Source of the DNA: UBA6398 sp963644855
GTDB taxonomy: Bacteria; Bacteroidota; Bacteroidia; Bacteroidales; Bacteroidaceae
Length of the DNA stretch: 64,000 nt
NCBI GenBank assembly: GCA_963644855.1
Contig: CAVIQL010000007.1
Coordinates: forward strand, 1-64,000
Reading direction: 5' to 3'
Positions 34,116-45,900 of the stretch are shown here, piece by piece; position 1 is the first letter of the stretch, and each line of letters starts with the position of its first letter. The notes beneath the pieces are model-generated. The model saw only the letters and a list, made by a program, of their open reading frames with translations. It did not search any database and was not told the origin of the DNA. The translations under genes and the position numbers were made by a program.

Positions 34116-35240
34116 ATGAAACGAATTATAAGAATAGTGGTAGCGGTGATTATATTGGCCGTGTTTGCAGGAACTTTTGTTTATCTATATCAGAAATCAA
34201 AGAAAACTCCGGAACAATACCAGGTGGAAGATGCCAAATATGCCGACATTTTGCGCACCACGGTGCTTAACGGCAATATTGAGCCGCGAGACAAAGTGGA
34301 AATCAAACCTCAAATCAATGGTATTATTTCAGATATTTACAAGCAGCCTGGTGATGTGGTGAACTCTGGAGATATAATTGCAAAAGTAAAAGTGATTCCG
34401 TCGATGGAAGAACTAAATTCAGCCGACAACCGAGTGCGACTTGCCGCAATTAATCTTGAGCAGGCTAAACGCGATTACGACCGCGCCAAGAAACTCTATG
34501 ACGACAAATTGGTGAGCACCGAAGAATACGAAAAAGCCAAACAGGAACTCTTGAAAGCCAAAGAAGAAAGAAACACAGCCGGCGACGCCTTGCAAATAGT
34601 GAAGGAAGGTGTTTCTGCATCAAATAGCGGTTACAGCACAACGCTTATACGCTCCACAATCACCGGAATAGTGCTCGACATACCCGTAAAGGTGGGAAAT
34701 TCTGTGATAATGAGCAACACCATGAACGACGGTACTACAATTGCAACCATAGCCAACATGAATGATCTTATATTCAAAGGTACAATAGACGAGACCGAAG
34801 TGGGACTTATCAGTACCGGAATGTCGATGACTATCAGCGTGGGGGCTTTACAGGACCATAAATTCTCGGCTATACTTGAATATATTTCGCCTCAGGTAAA
34901 GTCTTCGAGCGATGGCAGTAGTGCAAATCAATTTGAGATAAAGGCCGCGGTGAAAGTTCCTTCTGATGTAAAAATACGTTCGGGTTATAGTGCAAACGCC
35001 GAGATAGAATTACAAAAAGCCGTGCATGTGGTTTCGATTCCCGAGGGATGCGTGGAGTTTGAAGGCGATAATGCATACGTTTATGTGCTTACAAAGAAAG
35101 AACCACAGACCTTTGAACGCCGAAAAGTGGTAACAGGATTGAGCGATGGCGTAAAGATAGAAATAAAGAGCGGACTTAAAATTGGCGACAAGGTTAGGGG
35201 AAATATCATTTCCTCGGACGATGCCGACGACAACAATTAA
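34116..35240 (+). CDS. MacA-like periplasmic adaptor (HlyD/RND type)
   Basis: Membrane-fusion protein linking the MacB-like permeases to the outer-membrane channel, 374 residues. It has an N-terminal membrane helix (IVVAVIILAVFAGTFVYLY), lipoyl/barrel half (GNIEPRDKVEIKPQINGIIS, YKQPGDVVNSGDIIAKV), a helical hairpin rich in Lys, Glu and Ala (~105-165), and the returning lipoyl strand STITGIVLDIPVKVGNSV. It is preceded by a repeat array and followed by the TolC-like gene (12 bases). Confidence 0.93.
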   Translation: MKRIIRIVVAVIILAVFAGTFVYLYQKSKKTPEQYQVEDAKYADILRTTVLNGNIEPRDKVEIKPQINGIISDIYKQPGDVVNSGDIIAKVKVIPSMEELNSADNRVRLAAINLEQAKRDYDRAKKLYDDKLVSTEEYEKAKQELLKAKEERNTAGDALQIVKEGVSASNSGYSTTLIRSTITGIVLDIPVKVGNSVIMSNTMNDGTTIATIANMNDLIFKGTIDETEVGLISTGMSMTISVGALQDHKFSAILEYISPQVKSSSDGSSANQFEIKAAVKVPSDVKIRSGYSANAEIELQKAVHVVSIPEGCVEFEGDNAYVYVLTKKEPQTFERRKVVTGLSDGVKIEIKSGLKIGDKVRGNIISSDDADDNN

Positions 35241-35252
35241 AGTAGCAATGAG

Positions 35253-36563
35253 ATGAACAGAATGATAACGCTGATGGCTTTGGCGGTAATGATAATGCCG
35301 TGTAAAGCCCAAAGAGTGATGACACTCTCGCAATGTATCGATTATGCTATTTCCCATAACATAAGCATAAAACGTTACTCCAACACTGTGGAGCAGCAAA
35401 AGGTGCAGCTTTCTACTTCGCGCAATTCGCGTTTGCCGGATTTAACTGCAGGAGCTTCGCAAAACTTCAATTTCGGTCGTGGATTGAACTCCGACAACGC
35501 CTATGTCAATCGCAATACACAGAGCACGGGACTGAATTTGCAAACAAGCGTTCCTTTGCTGACCGGTGGTAGGATTCCGAATGAAATAGCAATGAATAAA
35601 TTGAACCTTCAAGCCGCAACAGCCGATTTGGAACATGCACAGCAAAGCATTGCCCTGCAAGTAGCTGCCGCATATCTGCAAGCCGTTTACGCAGCAGAGG
35701 TTGTTAAGGTTCAAGAAACCCAGGTGGCTTTTGCAAAAGTGCAGGAAGACCGACTGACAAAACTTTTTCAAGCAGGAAAGTCGGCCGAAAGCGAAGTAGT
35801 AGAGGCTCAATCCCAAGTGGCACAAGACGAAATGCAGCGCACGCAAGCTATATGCGACCAAAAACTTGCTATGCTCGACCTTTCTCAGTTGCTCGAACTT
35901 CCTTCGCCCGATAGCATAGCGATAGTGTCCCCCGAAGGAGATGCTTCGGCAGTACTCCCGCCTTTGCCCGACCAGATATTCGCAGCGGCAGAAGGTATAA
36001 AACCCGAAATACAAGCTGAAAAGTTGCGCTTGCAATCAGCCGAAAAAAATATACGCGTAGCAAAAGCCGCATTGTATCCCACATTGTCGCTCGGAGCCGG
36101 ATTATCTTCGGAATACTACAAGACATCGGGCTTCGAAACTCAGTCGTTCTCTAAGCAGATGAGCGATAACTTTAGTAAATCAATAGGTCTCTCACTAAAC
36201 ATTCCTATATTCAACCGTCTTGCGACTCGCAATGCTATTCGCCAAGCCAAACTTCAACAAAGCGCTCAGGCTTTACAACTCGACGAAACAAAGAAAACGC
36301 TTTATAAGGAAATACAGCAAGCATATTATAATGCCGTAAATGCGCAATCAAAATACCAATCGGCACTCGTAGCCCAGAAAGCAGCCGAAGTAAACCTCAA
36401 TATGATGACAGGAAAATATGAAAACGGGCGTGCAAATGCCACAGAATTCGAAGAAGCCAAGACAAAGCGAACAAAAGCAGCGAATACGTGCCTCCAAGCT
36501 AAGTATGAATACATTCTTAGAATGAAAATAATCAACTTTTATCAGGGACAATCTATAAATTGA
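35253..36563 (+). CDS. TolC-family outer-membrane channel
   Basis: Outer-membrane efflux protein of 436 residues with a signal peptide (MITLMALAVMIMPCKAQ). It has two repeated helical halves typical of OEP domains: LSQCIDYAISHNISIKRYSN at the start, the AAYLQAVYAAEVVKVQE heptads, and the second half beginning near residue 240 (GIKPEIQAEKLRLQSAEKNI) ending ANATEFEEAKTKRTKAAN. With the adaptor and two-permease ABC pump it completes a tripartite exporter spanning both membranes. Confidence 0.94.
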   Translation: MNRMITLMALAVMIMPCKAQRVMTLSQCIDYAISHNISIKRYSNTVEQQKVQLSTSRNSRLPDLTAGASQNFNFGRGLNSDNAYVNRNTQSTGLNLQTSVPLLTGGRIPNEIAMNKLNLQAATADLEHAQQSIALQVAAAYLQAVYAAEVVKVQETQVAFAKVQEDRLTKLFQAGKSAESEVVEAQSQVAQDEMQRTQAICDQKLAMLDLSQLLELPSPDSIAIVSPEGDASAVLPPLPDQIFAAAEGIKPEIQAEKLRLQSAEKNIRVAKAALYPTLSLGAGLSSEYYKTSGFETQSFSKQMSDNFSKSIGLSLNIPIFNRLATRNAIRQAKLQQSAQALQLDETKKTLYKEIQQAYYNAVNAQSKYQSALVAQKAAEVNLNMMTGKYENGRANATEFEEAKTKRTKAANTCLQAKYEYILRMKIINFYQGQSIN

Positions 36564-36605
36564 ACCTTATACGACAAACGAAAAATATAATTATAGAAAA
36601 CAGCA

Positions 36606-39446
36606 ATGAAATTGATACCTACATCTCTATTAAAAGCAGGCGCAGTATTGACATTGTCTTTATTGTCTGCCTTTGCAAATGCACAGCAACTTCCTGTTGT
36701 TCCAATTGACTCGGCTATCCGTTACGGCATACTTCCCAACGGAATGACATACTATATACGTCATAATGATTTGCCCAAGCAACGTGCAAATTTCTATATA
36801 GCACAAAAAGTCGGTTCGGTACAAGAAGATGATACGCAGCGTGGACTCGCACATTTTCTCGAACATATGTGTTTCAATGGTTCAAAAAACTTTATCGGTA
36901 ACGGGATTGTGGATTATTGCGAGAGAATTGGTGTGAAATTCGGGCAAAATCTTAACGCCTATACTTCAGCTGATGAAACTGTTTATAATATAGATGACGT
37001 TCCTGTAAGTCAAAGCAACATTGATACCTGTTTGCTTATTCTTCACGACTGGGCTGACGGACTTACTCTCGATCCTAAGGAAATAGATAAGGAGCGTGGT
37101 GTAATTCATGAGGAGTGGCGTTTGCGCTCTTCTGCATCGCAACGTATTTTAGAACGTCAGTTGCCAAATCTTTATCCCGGTTCTAAATACGGAAACCGCA
37201 TGCCAATTGGTTTGCTTTCGATTATCGATAGTTTCAAACCTCAAACGTTGCGTGCGTATTATGAAAAGTGGTATCGTCCCGACCTTCAAGGAATAGTTGT
37301 TGTGGGAGATATTGATGCTGCCAAGGTAGAAGAACAGGTAAAAACTTTGTTCTCGGATATAAAAATGCCCGAGAATCCTGCCAAATACGAAACTTACCCC
37401 GTGCCAGATAACTTTTCGCCAATTTATGTTGTGGACAAGGACAAAGAGCAAACCATGCCGCAAATAATGGTAATGTTCAAGCAAGACCCTATAGCCGACA
37501 ATCTTAAAAACACTCCCATTTTCTTTGCGCGGCAATATATGATTTCTTTGTTTACTATGGCTATGAATGGACGTCTTGATGAACTTTCGCAAAAAAGCGA
37601 CTGTCCTTTCGATGCAGCCGGCATTGTTTACGACATGTATATCTTCTCGAAAACCAAAGATGCTCTGTATGGAAGTATCACTCCCAAGGAAGGGAAAGGA
37701 CGTGAAGCCTTGAAAGTTGTGATGGAAGAGATTGAAAGGGCACGCAAGTTTGGATTTACTGATACGGAGCTCTATCGCGCGAAAGAAGAGTTTCTTAGCC
37801 GAATGGAAAAAGTGTATGACAATCGCACGAAACAGAAGAATGCTTTTTTTGTGAGTCAATACGTGAGGAATTTTCTTGAAAAAGAACCTATACCGTCGAT
37901 TGCCGATGAGTTTGAATTGGATAAGCAAATAGCAGCGCAGGTTAAACCGACAGATATATCAAATTATTTTGCGAGCCTTACCGCAAAAACCGATACAAAT
38001 TTCGTTGTAGTAGCCGAATATCCTGAGAAAGAAGGTGTGGAAATACCATCTGTCGAGGATTTGAAAGCAGCTGTAAGCAATGCGTTGCGCTCGGAACTTA
38101 CACCATATGTGGATAATGTAAAGACGGGAAGCCTTGTTCCGGTTCTTCCAAAGAAAGGTAAAATAACCAAGGAGGAGAACGATGCGTTTGGTTACACTCA
38201 TCTTACGCTTTCCAATGGTGCAAACGTTTATTTCAAAGCCACCGATTTTGACGAATCCCAGGTGATATTCAGCGCATCTTCGTTTGGAGGATACCAAAAG
38301 ACTGCCAAAGCCGATATGGTGAACGTTAAACTTTTCGACAATATAATGAATTCTACGGGAATTGGAGATTTCAAACAAACAGAACTCGACAAGAAACTTG
38401 CAGGAAAGCAAGTGTCAACCTCGGTGTCGCTCAACGAAACTACCGAAACGCTTTCAGGAGCATCTACTCCCAAGGATATGCGCACGCTTTTTGAATTGAT
38501 TTATCTGAGGTTCTGTAAACCGTCGATAGATAGCGCAGCTTACCAAAGTGTGGTAAATCAAATAAAAACTATGCTCGACAATGCCGAAAAACGTCCCGAA
38601 ACAGCGTTTAGTGATTCGGTGAATGCTATGATATACGACCATAACATAATGAAACGGCGTTTGGTAAGCGATGATTTGAAACAGGCCAATTACAACGCCA
38701 TACGCCGCATATATTCCGAGAGGTTCAATTCGCCAAGCGATTTCAACTTTTTCTTTACGGGTAAAATCAATGCTGATAGCATCAAGGCGTTTGCCGAGCA
38801 ATACATAGCTTCTTTGCCATCTTTGAAAGTGCGTGAAAAACGCTCCCAAAAAGTTGTGGAATATCACAAAGGGGAGATTACCAACAAATTCACGCGTGCA
38901 ATGGAAACGCCAAAGGCTTACATCTGTACAATGTTTTCAGGAAAAACAAAATATAGCCTGCGCAATTCAATTATAAGCATTGTTTGTGGAGATCTTCTTC
39001 AAAAACTTTATACACGTACCATTCGCGAGGAAGCTGGCATTGCCTATGTGGTGCAGGCTGACGCGAATACTAAGTTTGCTCCACGTGAGAGTTACTTGTT
39101 GGAGATAATTTGTCCCACCCAACCTTTGAAAATCGATTCCGCTATGCTGCTTGTTAACCAAGGTCTCGAACAAATTGCGAAAAATGGTGTATCTAAGCAA
39201 GATTTGGACGATGTATTGAAATTCCGAACCAAACAATATGCCGACTTACAGCGAAACAATGGCTATTGGAACCAATTGATTGCTAACAAGGTGGGTTATG
39301 GAATTGACACAACCACAGGTTTTGGAGAAATACTCCAATCCATAACATCTGCAGACATACAGAATTTCCTAAACAAAATGGTATTGAAGCAGAACAATCG
39401 TGTAACGGTGATAATGACTCCCGAAAATATGATAGACAAACAATAA
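36606..39446 (+). CDS. M16-family zinc metallopeptidase
   Basis: Exported insulinase/pitrilysin-like peptidase, 946 residues with a signal peptide (AGAVLTLSLLSAFANAQ). The inverted zinc motif HFLEH is at residues 83-87 and the third ligand is in KERGVIHEEW about 76 residues on. The second M16 pair (~530-940) lacks the motif, as usual for the family's inactive half. It lies 42 bases after the TolC-like gene and may be part of that transcript. The family degrades peptides in the periplasm. A strong terminator follows. Confidence 0.94.
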   Translation: MKLIPTSLLKAGAVLTLSLLSAFANAQQLPVVPIDSAIRYGILPNGMTYYIRHNDLPKQRANFYIAQKVGSVQEDDTQRGLAHFLEHMCFNGSKNFIGNGIVDYCERIGVKFGQNLNAYTSADETVYNIDDVPVSQSNIDTCLLILHDWADGLTLDPKEIDKERGVIHEEWRLRSSASQRILERQLPNLYPGSKYGNRMPIGLLSIIDSFKPQTLRAYYEKWYRPDLQGIVVVGDIDAAKVEEQVKTLFSDIKMPENPAKYETYPVPDNFSPIYVVDKDKEQTMPQIMVMFKQDPIADNLKNTPIFFARQYMISLFTMAMNGRLDELSQKSDCPFDAAGIVYDMYIFSKTKDALYGSITPKEGKGREALKVVMEEIERARKFGFTDTELYRAKEEFLSRMEKVYDNRTKQKNAFFVSQYVRNFLEKEPIPSIADEFELDKQIAAQVKPTDISNYFASLTAKTDTNFVVVAEYPEKEGVEIPSVEDLKAAVSNALRSELTPYVDNVKTGSLVPVLPKKGKITKEENDAFGYTHLTLSNGANVYFKATDFDESQVIFSASSFGGYQKTAKADMVNVKLFDNIMNSTGIGDFKQTELDKKLAGKQVSTSVSLNETTETLSGASTPKDMRTLFELIYLRFCKPSIDSAAYQSVVNQIKTMLDNAEKRPETAFSDSVNAMIYDHNIMKRRLVSDDLKQANYNAIRRIYSERFNSPSDFNFFFTGKINADSIKAFAEQYIASLPSLKVREKRSQKVVEYHKGEITNKFTRAMETPKAYICTMFSGKTKYSLRNSIISIVCGDLLQKLYTRTIREEAGIAYVVQADANTKFAPRESYLLEIICPTQPLKIDSAMLLVNQGLEQIAKNGVSKQDLDDVLKFRTKQYADLQRNNGYWNQLIANKVGYGIDTTTGFGEILQSITSADIQNFLNKMVLKQNNRVTVIMTPENMIDKQ

Positions 39447-39473
39447 TCCGTATTTTCATCTACCATAGATTTC

Positions 39474-39510
39474 AACCCCGTTCTCATTTCTTTTTCACGA
39501 GAACGGGGTT
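39474..39510 (+). terminator. terminator after the M16 peptidase
   Basis: AACCCCGTTCTC (39474-39485) pairs perfectly with GAGAACGGGGTT (39499-39510) around a 13-base loop and is followed by GGCTTTT. Confidence 0.85.
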
Positions 39511-39577
39511 GGCTTTTATGATAAGGGTAGGGGAGTTGTTGAATTGATATACAAAAAAAACATATTTGAAAGCTAAA

Positions 39578-39680
39578 AAACAATGTCTGATATTTTTCAA
39601 AAAACATCGGACATTGTTTAAAAAATATCGGTTATTGTTTAAACAATATCCTATATCGTTTTTATGATAATCACAAACCG
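39578..39680. repeat. 21-bp phased palindromic array
   Basis: Centre bases at 39588, 39609, 39630, 39651 and 39672, exactly 21 bp apart. Units include GACATTGTTTAAAAAATATC and GTTATTGTTTAAACAATATC, nearly perfect palindromes. It lies between the M16 terminator and the giant-protein promoter. The following ~130 bases hold only the promoter region. Confidence 0.87.
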
Positions 39681-39813
39681 TTTTGCGTGTAGTTTAACAA
39701 GAAATGAAAAGTAGGAATATCATAACATTAAAGCAAGTTCAACCTGTAACTCAAAAGTAATTTCGAATCATATTTTTGGGGGCTTTTCCTTTTATGAAAA
39801 GTTTATAGGTTCG

Positions 39814-39833
39814 TTTTTTTTTTTTTACATTTG
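39814..39833 (+). promoter_or_regulatory. promoter of the giant surface protein with a T13 spacer tract
   Basis: The -7 box TACATTTG is at 39826-39833. The 13 T residues at 39814-39826 run straight into it, within what should be the -33 to -7 spacer. The upstream element is imperfect (GTTTATAG near 39801). Slippage in the tract would change spacer length and could switch expression. Confidence 0.65.
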
Positions 39834-39913
39834 CATCCTTATATAGATCAAGTTGTTATATACCTTGGTTTGTAGACTAATATTGGTTGTAAATTGATTA
39901 AAATATATTTTTG

Positions 39914-42900
39914 ATGAAGACTAAAAGTATATATAACAGAGCCTTGCTGTATTTGAAACACTTGGTTTTGGTATTTACAGTATTCTTTGGCTTTACGTCT
40001 AAAACTTCTGCAGAGGTCGTAAAGGAAACTAAAAGCGGTTATTACATGTTGTTTGATGCTAACGACTTGCTTTGGTTTGCCGAGCAGGTTAATGCCGGAA
40101 ACGATACCATTTGCGGACGATTGTATAATGATATATACCTGTCTTCGCTCGAAAAAAGCTATTGGACTCCAATTGGATGCAAACTTGATGAGCCATTCAA
40201 AGGAAAGTTTGACGGTAACAACAAGACTATCTACGGCTTGACTGTATGCGTGAAAAACCAATCGGGTCTTTTTGGCGGTGTAAAGAATGCCACCATAGAA
40301 AATGTCAATATCGAAAGTCCCAATGTTGCATTGGTTAGTTTGCCCAATATTTATGGAATGGTCGGTGCTTTGTGTGGAGAAGCTGATAGTTCTGTTATTA
40401 GCAATTGTCATGTAACTAATGCCAACCTCAACTTTACCATAAATGATGTGGTGAGTAATCCAAGCTATGTAGGTGGTGTTTGTGGTTATCTTACCAATGA
40501 AAGCCGCATGGTGAACTGTTCGGTGAGTGGTATAGTTCGTTCCTTGAAAGACTATGTGGGAGGTGTTGTAGGAGCAATTAAACTCTCAGAAATAGATAGT
40601 TGTAGTGTGTTTGTTGGCGATAGCCTTACTACAATTTTTGCAGAAAGCAATGCCGGTGGAATAGCCGGCACAGTATACGATAGAAGTATCGCTGCTTCAA
40701 TTAAGAACTGTAATGTAGCCAATGGGGTAGAAGTGTGCTCAGACAAAGTAGGTGCTTCTGACACCATTTGTCCATATGTTAACATGGACGATGAAATAAA
40801 ACTCTACAAAGGCTACTATGAAATATACACTCCCAACCAACTCGCACAGTTTAGGGACAAGGTAAATGGAGGAGACGTAAAGATAAACGGACGACTGATG
40901 AACAATATCAGTATGGCTTCGGCAGGAACGTTTACTCCTATCGGCAAGCAAGATGCAGGCGGATATCAAGGCATTTTTGACGGACAAGATTTTATTATAG
41001 ACAGTCTTTCTCTCGTTGATCAGGAGTATTCCGGACTATTTAGCTATCTCTCCATAGAAGGTGCAGAAGTAAAGAACATCGTATTAAATTCGCCGAGCCT
41101 GAATACCGCAGACAATAGTTATCTTGGTTTAATTGTTGGTATGGCCACGCGTAAGGCTTCTGTAGACAACTGTCGTGTTACAGGCGGAACGATGATGCGT
41201 GTCAATAATGGCGAACCAAAATGTGTTGGCGGCATTGTAGGAAAGGCAGATTTGGGTGCCACTGTTACGCATTGTTCTTTTCAGGGTACTATCCATGCCA
41301 TGGAACAAAAAATTGGTGGCATTGTCGGAGAACTTAATTCGGGAGCTGTAATTTCGAGTTGCTATGTGATGGGTCCTTCTGAGGTGTGGGGCGATGACTA
41401 TGTGGGCGGAATCGTAGGAGAAATCATTGATGATGCCACGAAGACCACAGACTGTTATGTAAACCAAGCTAACGGACAAGTTACAATACATGTTACTGAC
41501 GGAAATAGCAACACTGGACTTATTTGGGGCAAGAACGGAAGTACCAATGCAGGAAAGTTTACCCGATACACCGAAGGAGGATTGATATATGAAAAGACGG
41601 GGCATATTTCAAACGACATCGAAAGCGTCATAATTACTGGTGTTGCTGACAAGTCGAAAAGTCTGCATCATGTAACTTATGACATTGGTACAAAGTACGA
41701 CTATGCCACAGACTCAATTCAGAATATCCATGGCGCAAAGAGCATCGATTTTATCGACTGCATTAGCAATATAGCCGGCACAGAGGCAAGTAAATGGATA
41801 AACATAGGTATTTGTGACGGAGCGTTCGACTCTAACTTTGAGGCAATATATATGCGCTACACCGTCTATGCTGGTGATGACCATGTCATGATGCTTCGTC
41901 CAACAGATGTCTATCCCCTCGGCAATGCCATGTTCCAAAATTGTCCAAATGCAAAAGTATATATTGATGACGAGCTATATGCCGATTTCTGTGCCGACCC
42001 AGTGTGGAGTCAATACAAAGATCATTTTGTTTCTACTACTTCAATGCGTAAGGATGTCAACTTTACAGAAGACGGCGTTAAGTATGCGTATGAACGTAAC
42101 TATGATGCAACAGGGTCTATAGTAAAGAAGACTGCAACACTCAACAATTCGTCATCTAATGTTACGATGGTGCAAGTTGTGGGTTGTGACAACAGTAAAA
42201 TAGCGAATAATAGCGGTGTGCTCAAAGTATACAAGGACATTGGCGAGACTTACAACTACAACACCACACGAATTCTTGCTGGTACTTTTAAAGACAACGA
42301 GAATATCAAACATGTGATGTTTGAAGAGATTATGAGCGATGCAAGAAACTCCTACTATGACCTTACAATACACATTGGCGACTCGGCTTTCAAGAATTGC
42401 AAGAATCTCGAATACTTCGACGTAGTACTTTCCTCTTCGAAGGATAAAGATCACTATTCTTCAATTCACGCCAAGGAAATGCCTATCGGTAAAGGCGTCT
42501 TCGATGGTTGTCCTAATGTAAAGATTCGTATTCCAGGTCCGTTGTTAGATGAATTCCGTACAGACTCGACGTGGAGTGAGTATAAGGATCTCTTTGTGCA
42601 GGCAGACTTCAATGTAACAGCCTTTACCGAAAGAGGTGTAAAATATTCTTACTATATATCTGAGGACGGAAAGACTTACTACACCAACAAAAACGCCAGC
42701 GAAATGGAAAGTGTGCTCACACCTTACCTGAGCCAAATTCGAAACTTTAAAGCAGAAGACGTACTTGATGCAAGCAATAGTAACACGATTTACTATGTGT
42801 GTGCCAGCGGTGTTGACAATGACGAAATTAATAATAAAAATGGTGAACTGCGTCTCTATAACGATATCGGTAGCTATTATAATTACAAGACTATAGCCTT

Positions 42901-45900
42901 TAGTTCTACTGGTTTCCGCAATAATGAAAGTATAAAGAAAATCGTGTTTGAAGACTGTGCAAGCAATCTCAGTAACTCCAACACGATGATTTCGCTCATT
43001 ATTCCCGATGGCACATTCCAAGGGTGCAAAAACTTGAAGGAACTTAACCTATATTATTTACAGACAGATGGAACAAATCATTATTATGCACTGAAACCTA
43101 CAGAAATCTTTATAGGTTCAAACGTTTTTGATGGTGTTGACGAAAATTTCCGTATTGTTGTGTCGCCTGATTATTACAATGACTTTATAAATGATGCCAA
43201 TTGGAGTCAGTATACCAAGTATATTGTAGCTTCAGAATATCTTCCAACCACAAAGACTGCCAAAACAGTAGAAGGACTGACTTACGACTATGCTGCCAAA
43301 ACAATCAATACTATACCTACATCGACGATTTCAAGCCTTCAAGTATCATACGTACTTACAGGCTTACATCTTGCTACGGTTATAGCAGCAACAATAGGAA
43401 CTCTCGGAACGAATCTTGCGGCGGAGGCTGCAGTTGCATCATGGAGAGTTGCAACTCTCATATCGTTCGCTATTACCGCAGCAAAGGTTGCGACAGTACA
43501 TTACCAAAAGCAGACACAGACAAACGATGGTCCAGGTTTTTCTACAGGTGAGATATTAGGTATCGGTGCGGCAACAGCGGCATTCTTTTTCCCAGGTTTC
43601 TCAACATATGCTATATCTAATATTATTACACGAGTGGTGGCAGATGCTATATGGGATGCTGTTTCATATCGTATATATGATGAGGTGGATTTTGCAGTGA
43701 GAGAGTCATTGACGAATAGACTTGATTATTTGTCTCATCGTATTGAACGTGCATGCAAACGTGCCACTACTTCTACTAACGATGGTATTGGAATTTACTA
43801 TACACAACAGCGCAACAATATACCCCAAATGTATTTGAGTAGCGTTGGCGATAATGTAGAAACTGCTCGCATCTACAATGATATTGGTACTGGTTCAGAC
43901 GACTTTCATACCATATCTGTAGGACGTCATGCGTTCCACAACAAACAAAAGCTTACGACTGTAGAATTCTATGACCGCCCGGACAGTTATCAATCATTGT
44001 CTTCGATGCAACTTATTCTTCCAGACTCATGTTTTTCTGGATGCACAAATCTTCGTACTGTAAATCTCGTTCTCTCAAGTAAGCGGTCAGGAGGAAAAGT
44101 AGCTCTCACACCAGACAATTTTATATTGTCAGGTCGAAATCTCTTTGCAGGTTGCGATACTGCAAATTTGAAGATTCTTGTGGGACGTGATGTGATCGAC
44201 GAGTTTAAAGAAGATCCTTTTTGGGCATACTATTCCAACTGCTTCGTAGCTGTGGACGTTCCTTCTACTCCTGTGAAATACACAGAGGGAAATATCAAAT
44301 ACGGATATGCATATAACAATAACACAACGCCGCTTTTGACCGAAGAAGACGACCATAGTGTTGAGCACCTTAACGTAGTGGGCGGAGATGACGAAGGACT
44401 CAAGAACAACAATGGACGTGCCATCCTTATCAACGATATAGGTACGTTTAACTCCTATAAGGTGGACAACATTGAGAAAAATGCTTTCAAAGGCAATGAA
44501 AACTTAAAGTCGTTTCACTTTATGGATATCGCCTCCTTGGTTGGAAAGTCGCATACAGGTCTCAGCGTTAATATCTGCGACTCGGCATTTGCGAATTGTA
44601 AAAACTTTAGAGATTTATACTTGGTTTATTGGAGAACAACAGGCTCAAATAATTCCGTATCCATTTCCCCAGACTCTCTTCGGTTGGGAAAAGGTGTATT
44701 CGATGGTTGTGACAATTTACGCATAAAAATGTGTATAGATCAGGAAGATGCTTATAGGGCTGATACCTGTTGGAACAAGTATTCTGATAAATTCGTCCCA
44801 TGTCTCTTTGCTCCTCGTGATGAGACTTTATACGATTTACTAAAAGACAGTGCCTATGTGTCGCCTTATGCTACGCAGACGACCGATCATATTGATGCTT
44901 CTACCTTTGGGCCATTATCAAATCTTGATCGTATTTTCCAAGACCAAGAGATCACTTCATTTGACGAATTCCGTGCTTTCGCCTCATGCGATTTTAATGT
45001 GATCTATCCCCGAATGTTTAAAGGGTGTAAGGAATTACAGAGTATAACCTTGCCCAATACCATAGGGTGTATATCAAATGAGGCTTTCTATGGTTGTGAA
45101 AAACTTACTCGACTGACCATTCCAAGTAGAGTAACTCTTTTGGAAGACAATTTGTTCAAAAATTCTGGTGTAAAGGAACTTGTCTTTGAAAGTGATTTTC
45201 CGCCATTGCTTAATGGAAGTGATTTAAGCACTTTTGATACCTTTGCGCAGAAAGCAGATGCTGTGATATATGTACCCGACACGGTAGTAGATCTTTATAA
45301 AGAAAAATGGCCTAATGTGAGCGATAAAATCAAGGGTATAAGCAAAAAACCATCTTCTTTTAGGGAAATTCATCTTACAACACCTGGTACACTTGCCGAT
45401 TCGCTTGGTTTGAAATACAACTATGAGACACAGTTATCAAAGAATATTACGATTGATGGTGGTTATGCTCAGTATGATTCCTTGCGTATTAGCGGGCCTA
45501 TTGACGGACGTGATATCGGTGTGCTCCGCTTTCTTGGTGGTAGAGATGTGGAAAAATGTGAGAAGACTCCTGGTAATTTAAAATATCTCGATCTATATAA
45601 TGCAGATATCAAGGCAGGCAGTTATGAATACAACAGATATGGTTGGAATGACTATGTACAAGAGGACAATTGTGTAGACACCTACATGTTCTATTATCTC
45701 GATGCTCTCGAAACGCTTATTCTTCCGCGTAGCGCAACTAAGATTAAGAAGTATGCCGTTTCGTACTGCGCTAATCTGAAGACGCTTGTGGTAGGCGACA
45801 ATGTTACAGAAGTGGCGAAGAATGTTGTTTACAATGATATGTCGCTCGACTACCTTGTGATGTTCAACAAGAAAGCTCCTAATACAGATGACTCTGCATG

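Noticed and set aside
43201..43551. Plus-strand open frame of 116 codons inside the giant gene
   Set aside because: It is an out-of-frame shadow of the giant protein, rich in Ser/Asn/Cys without features.
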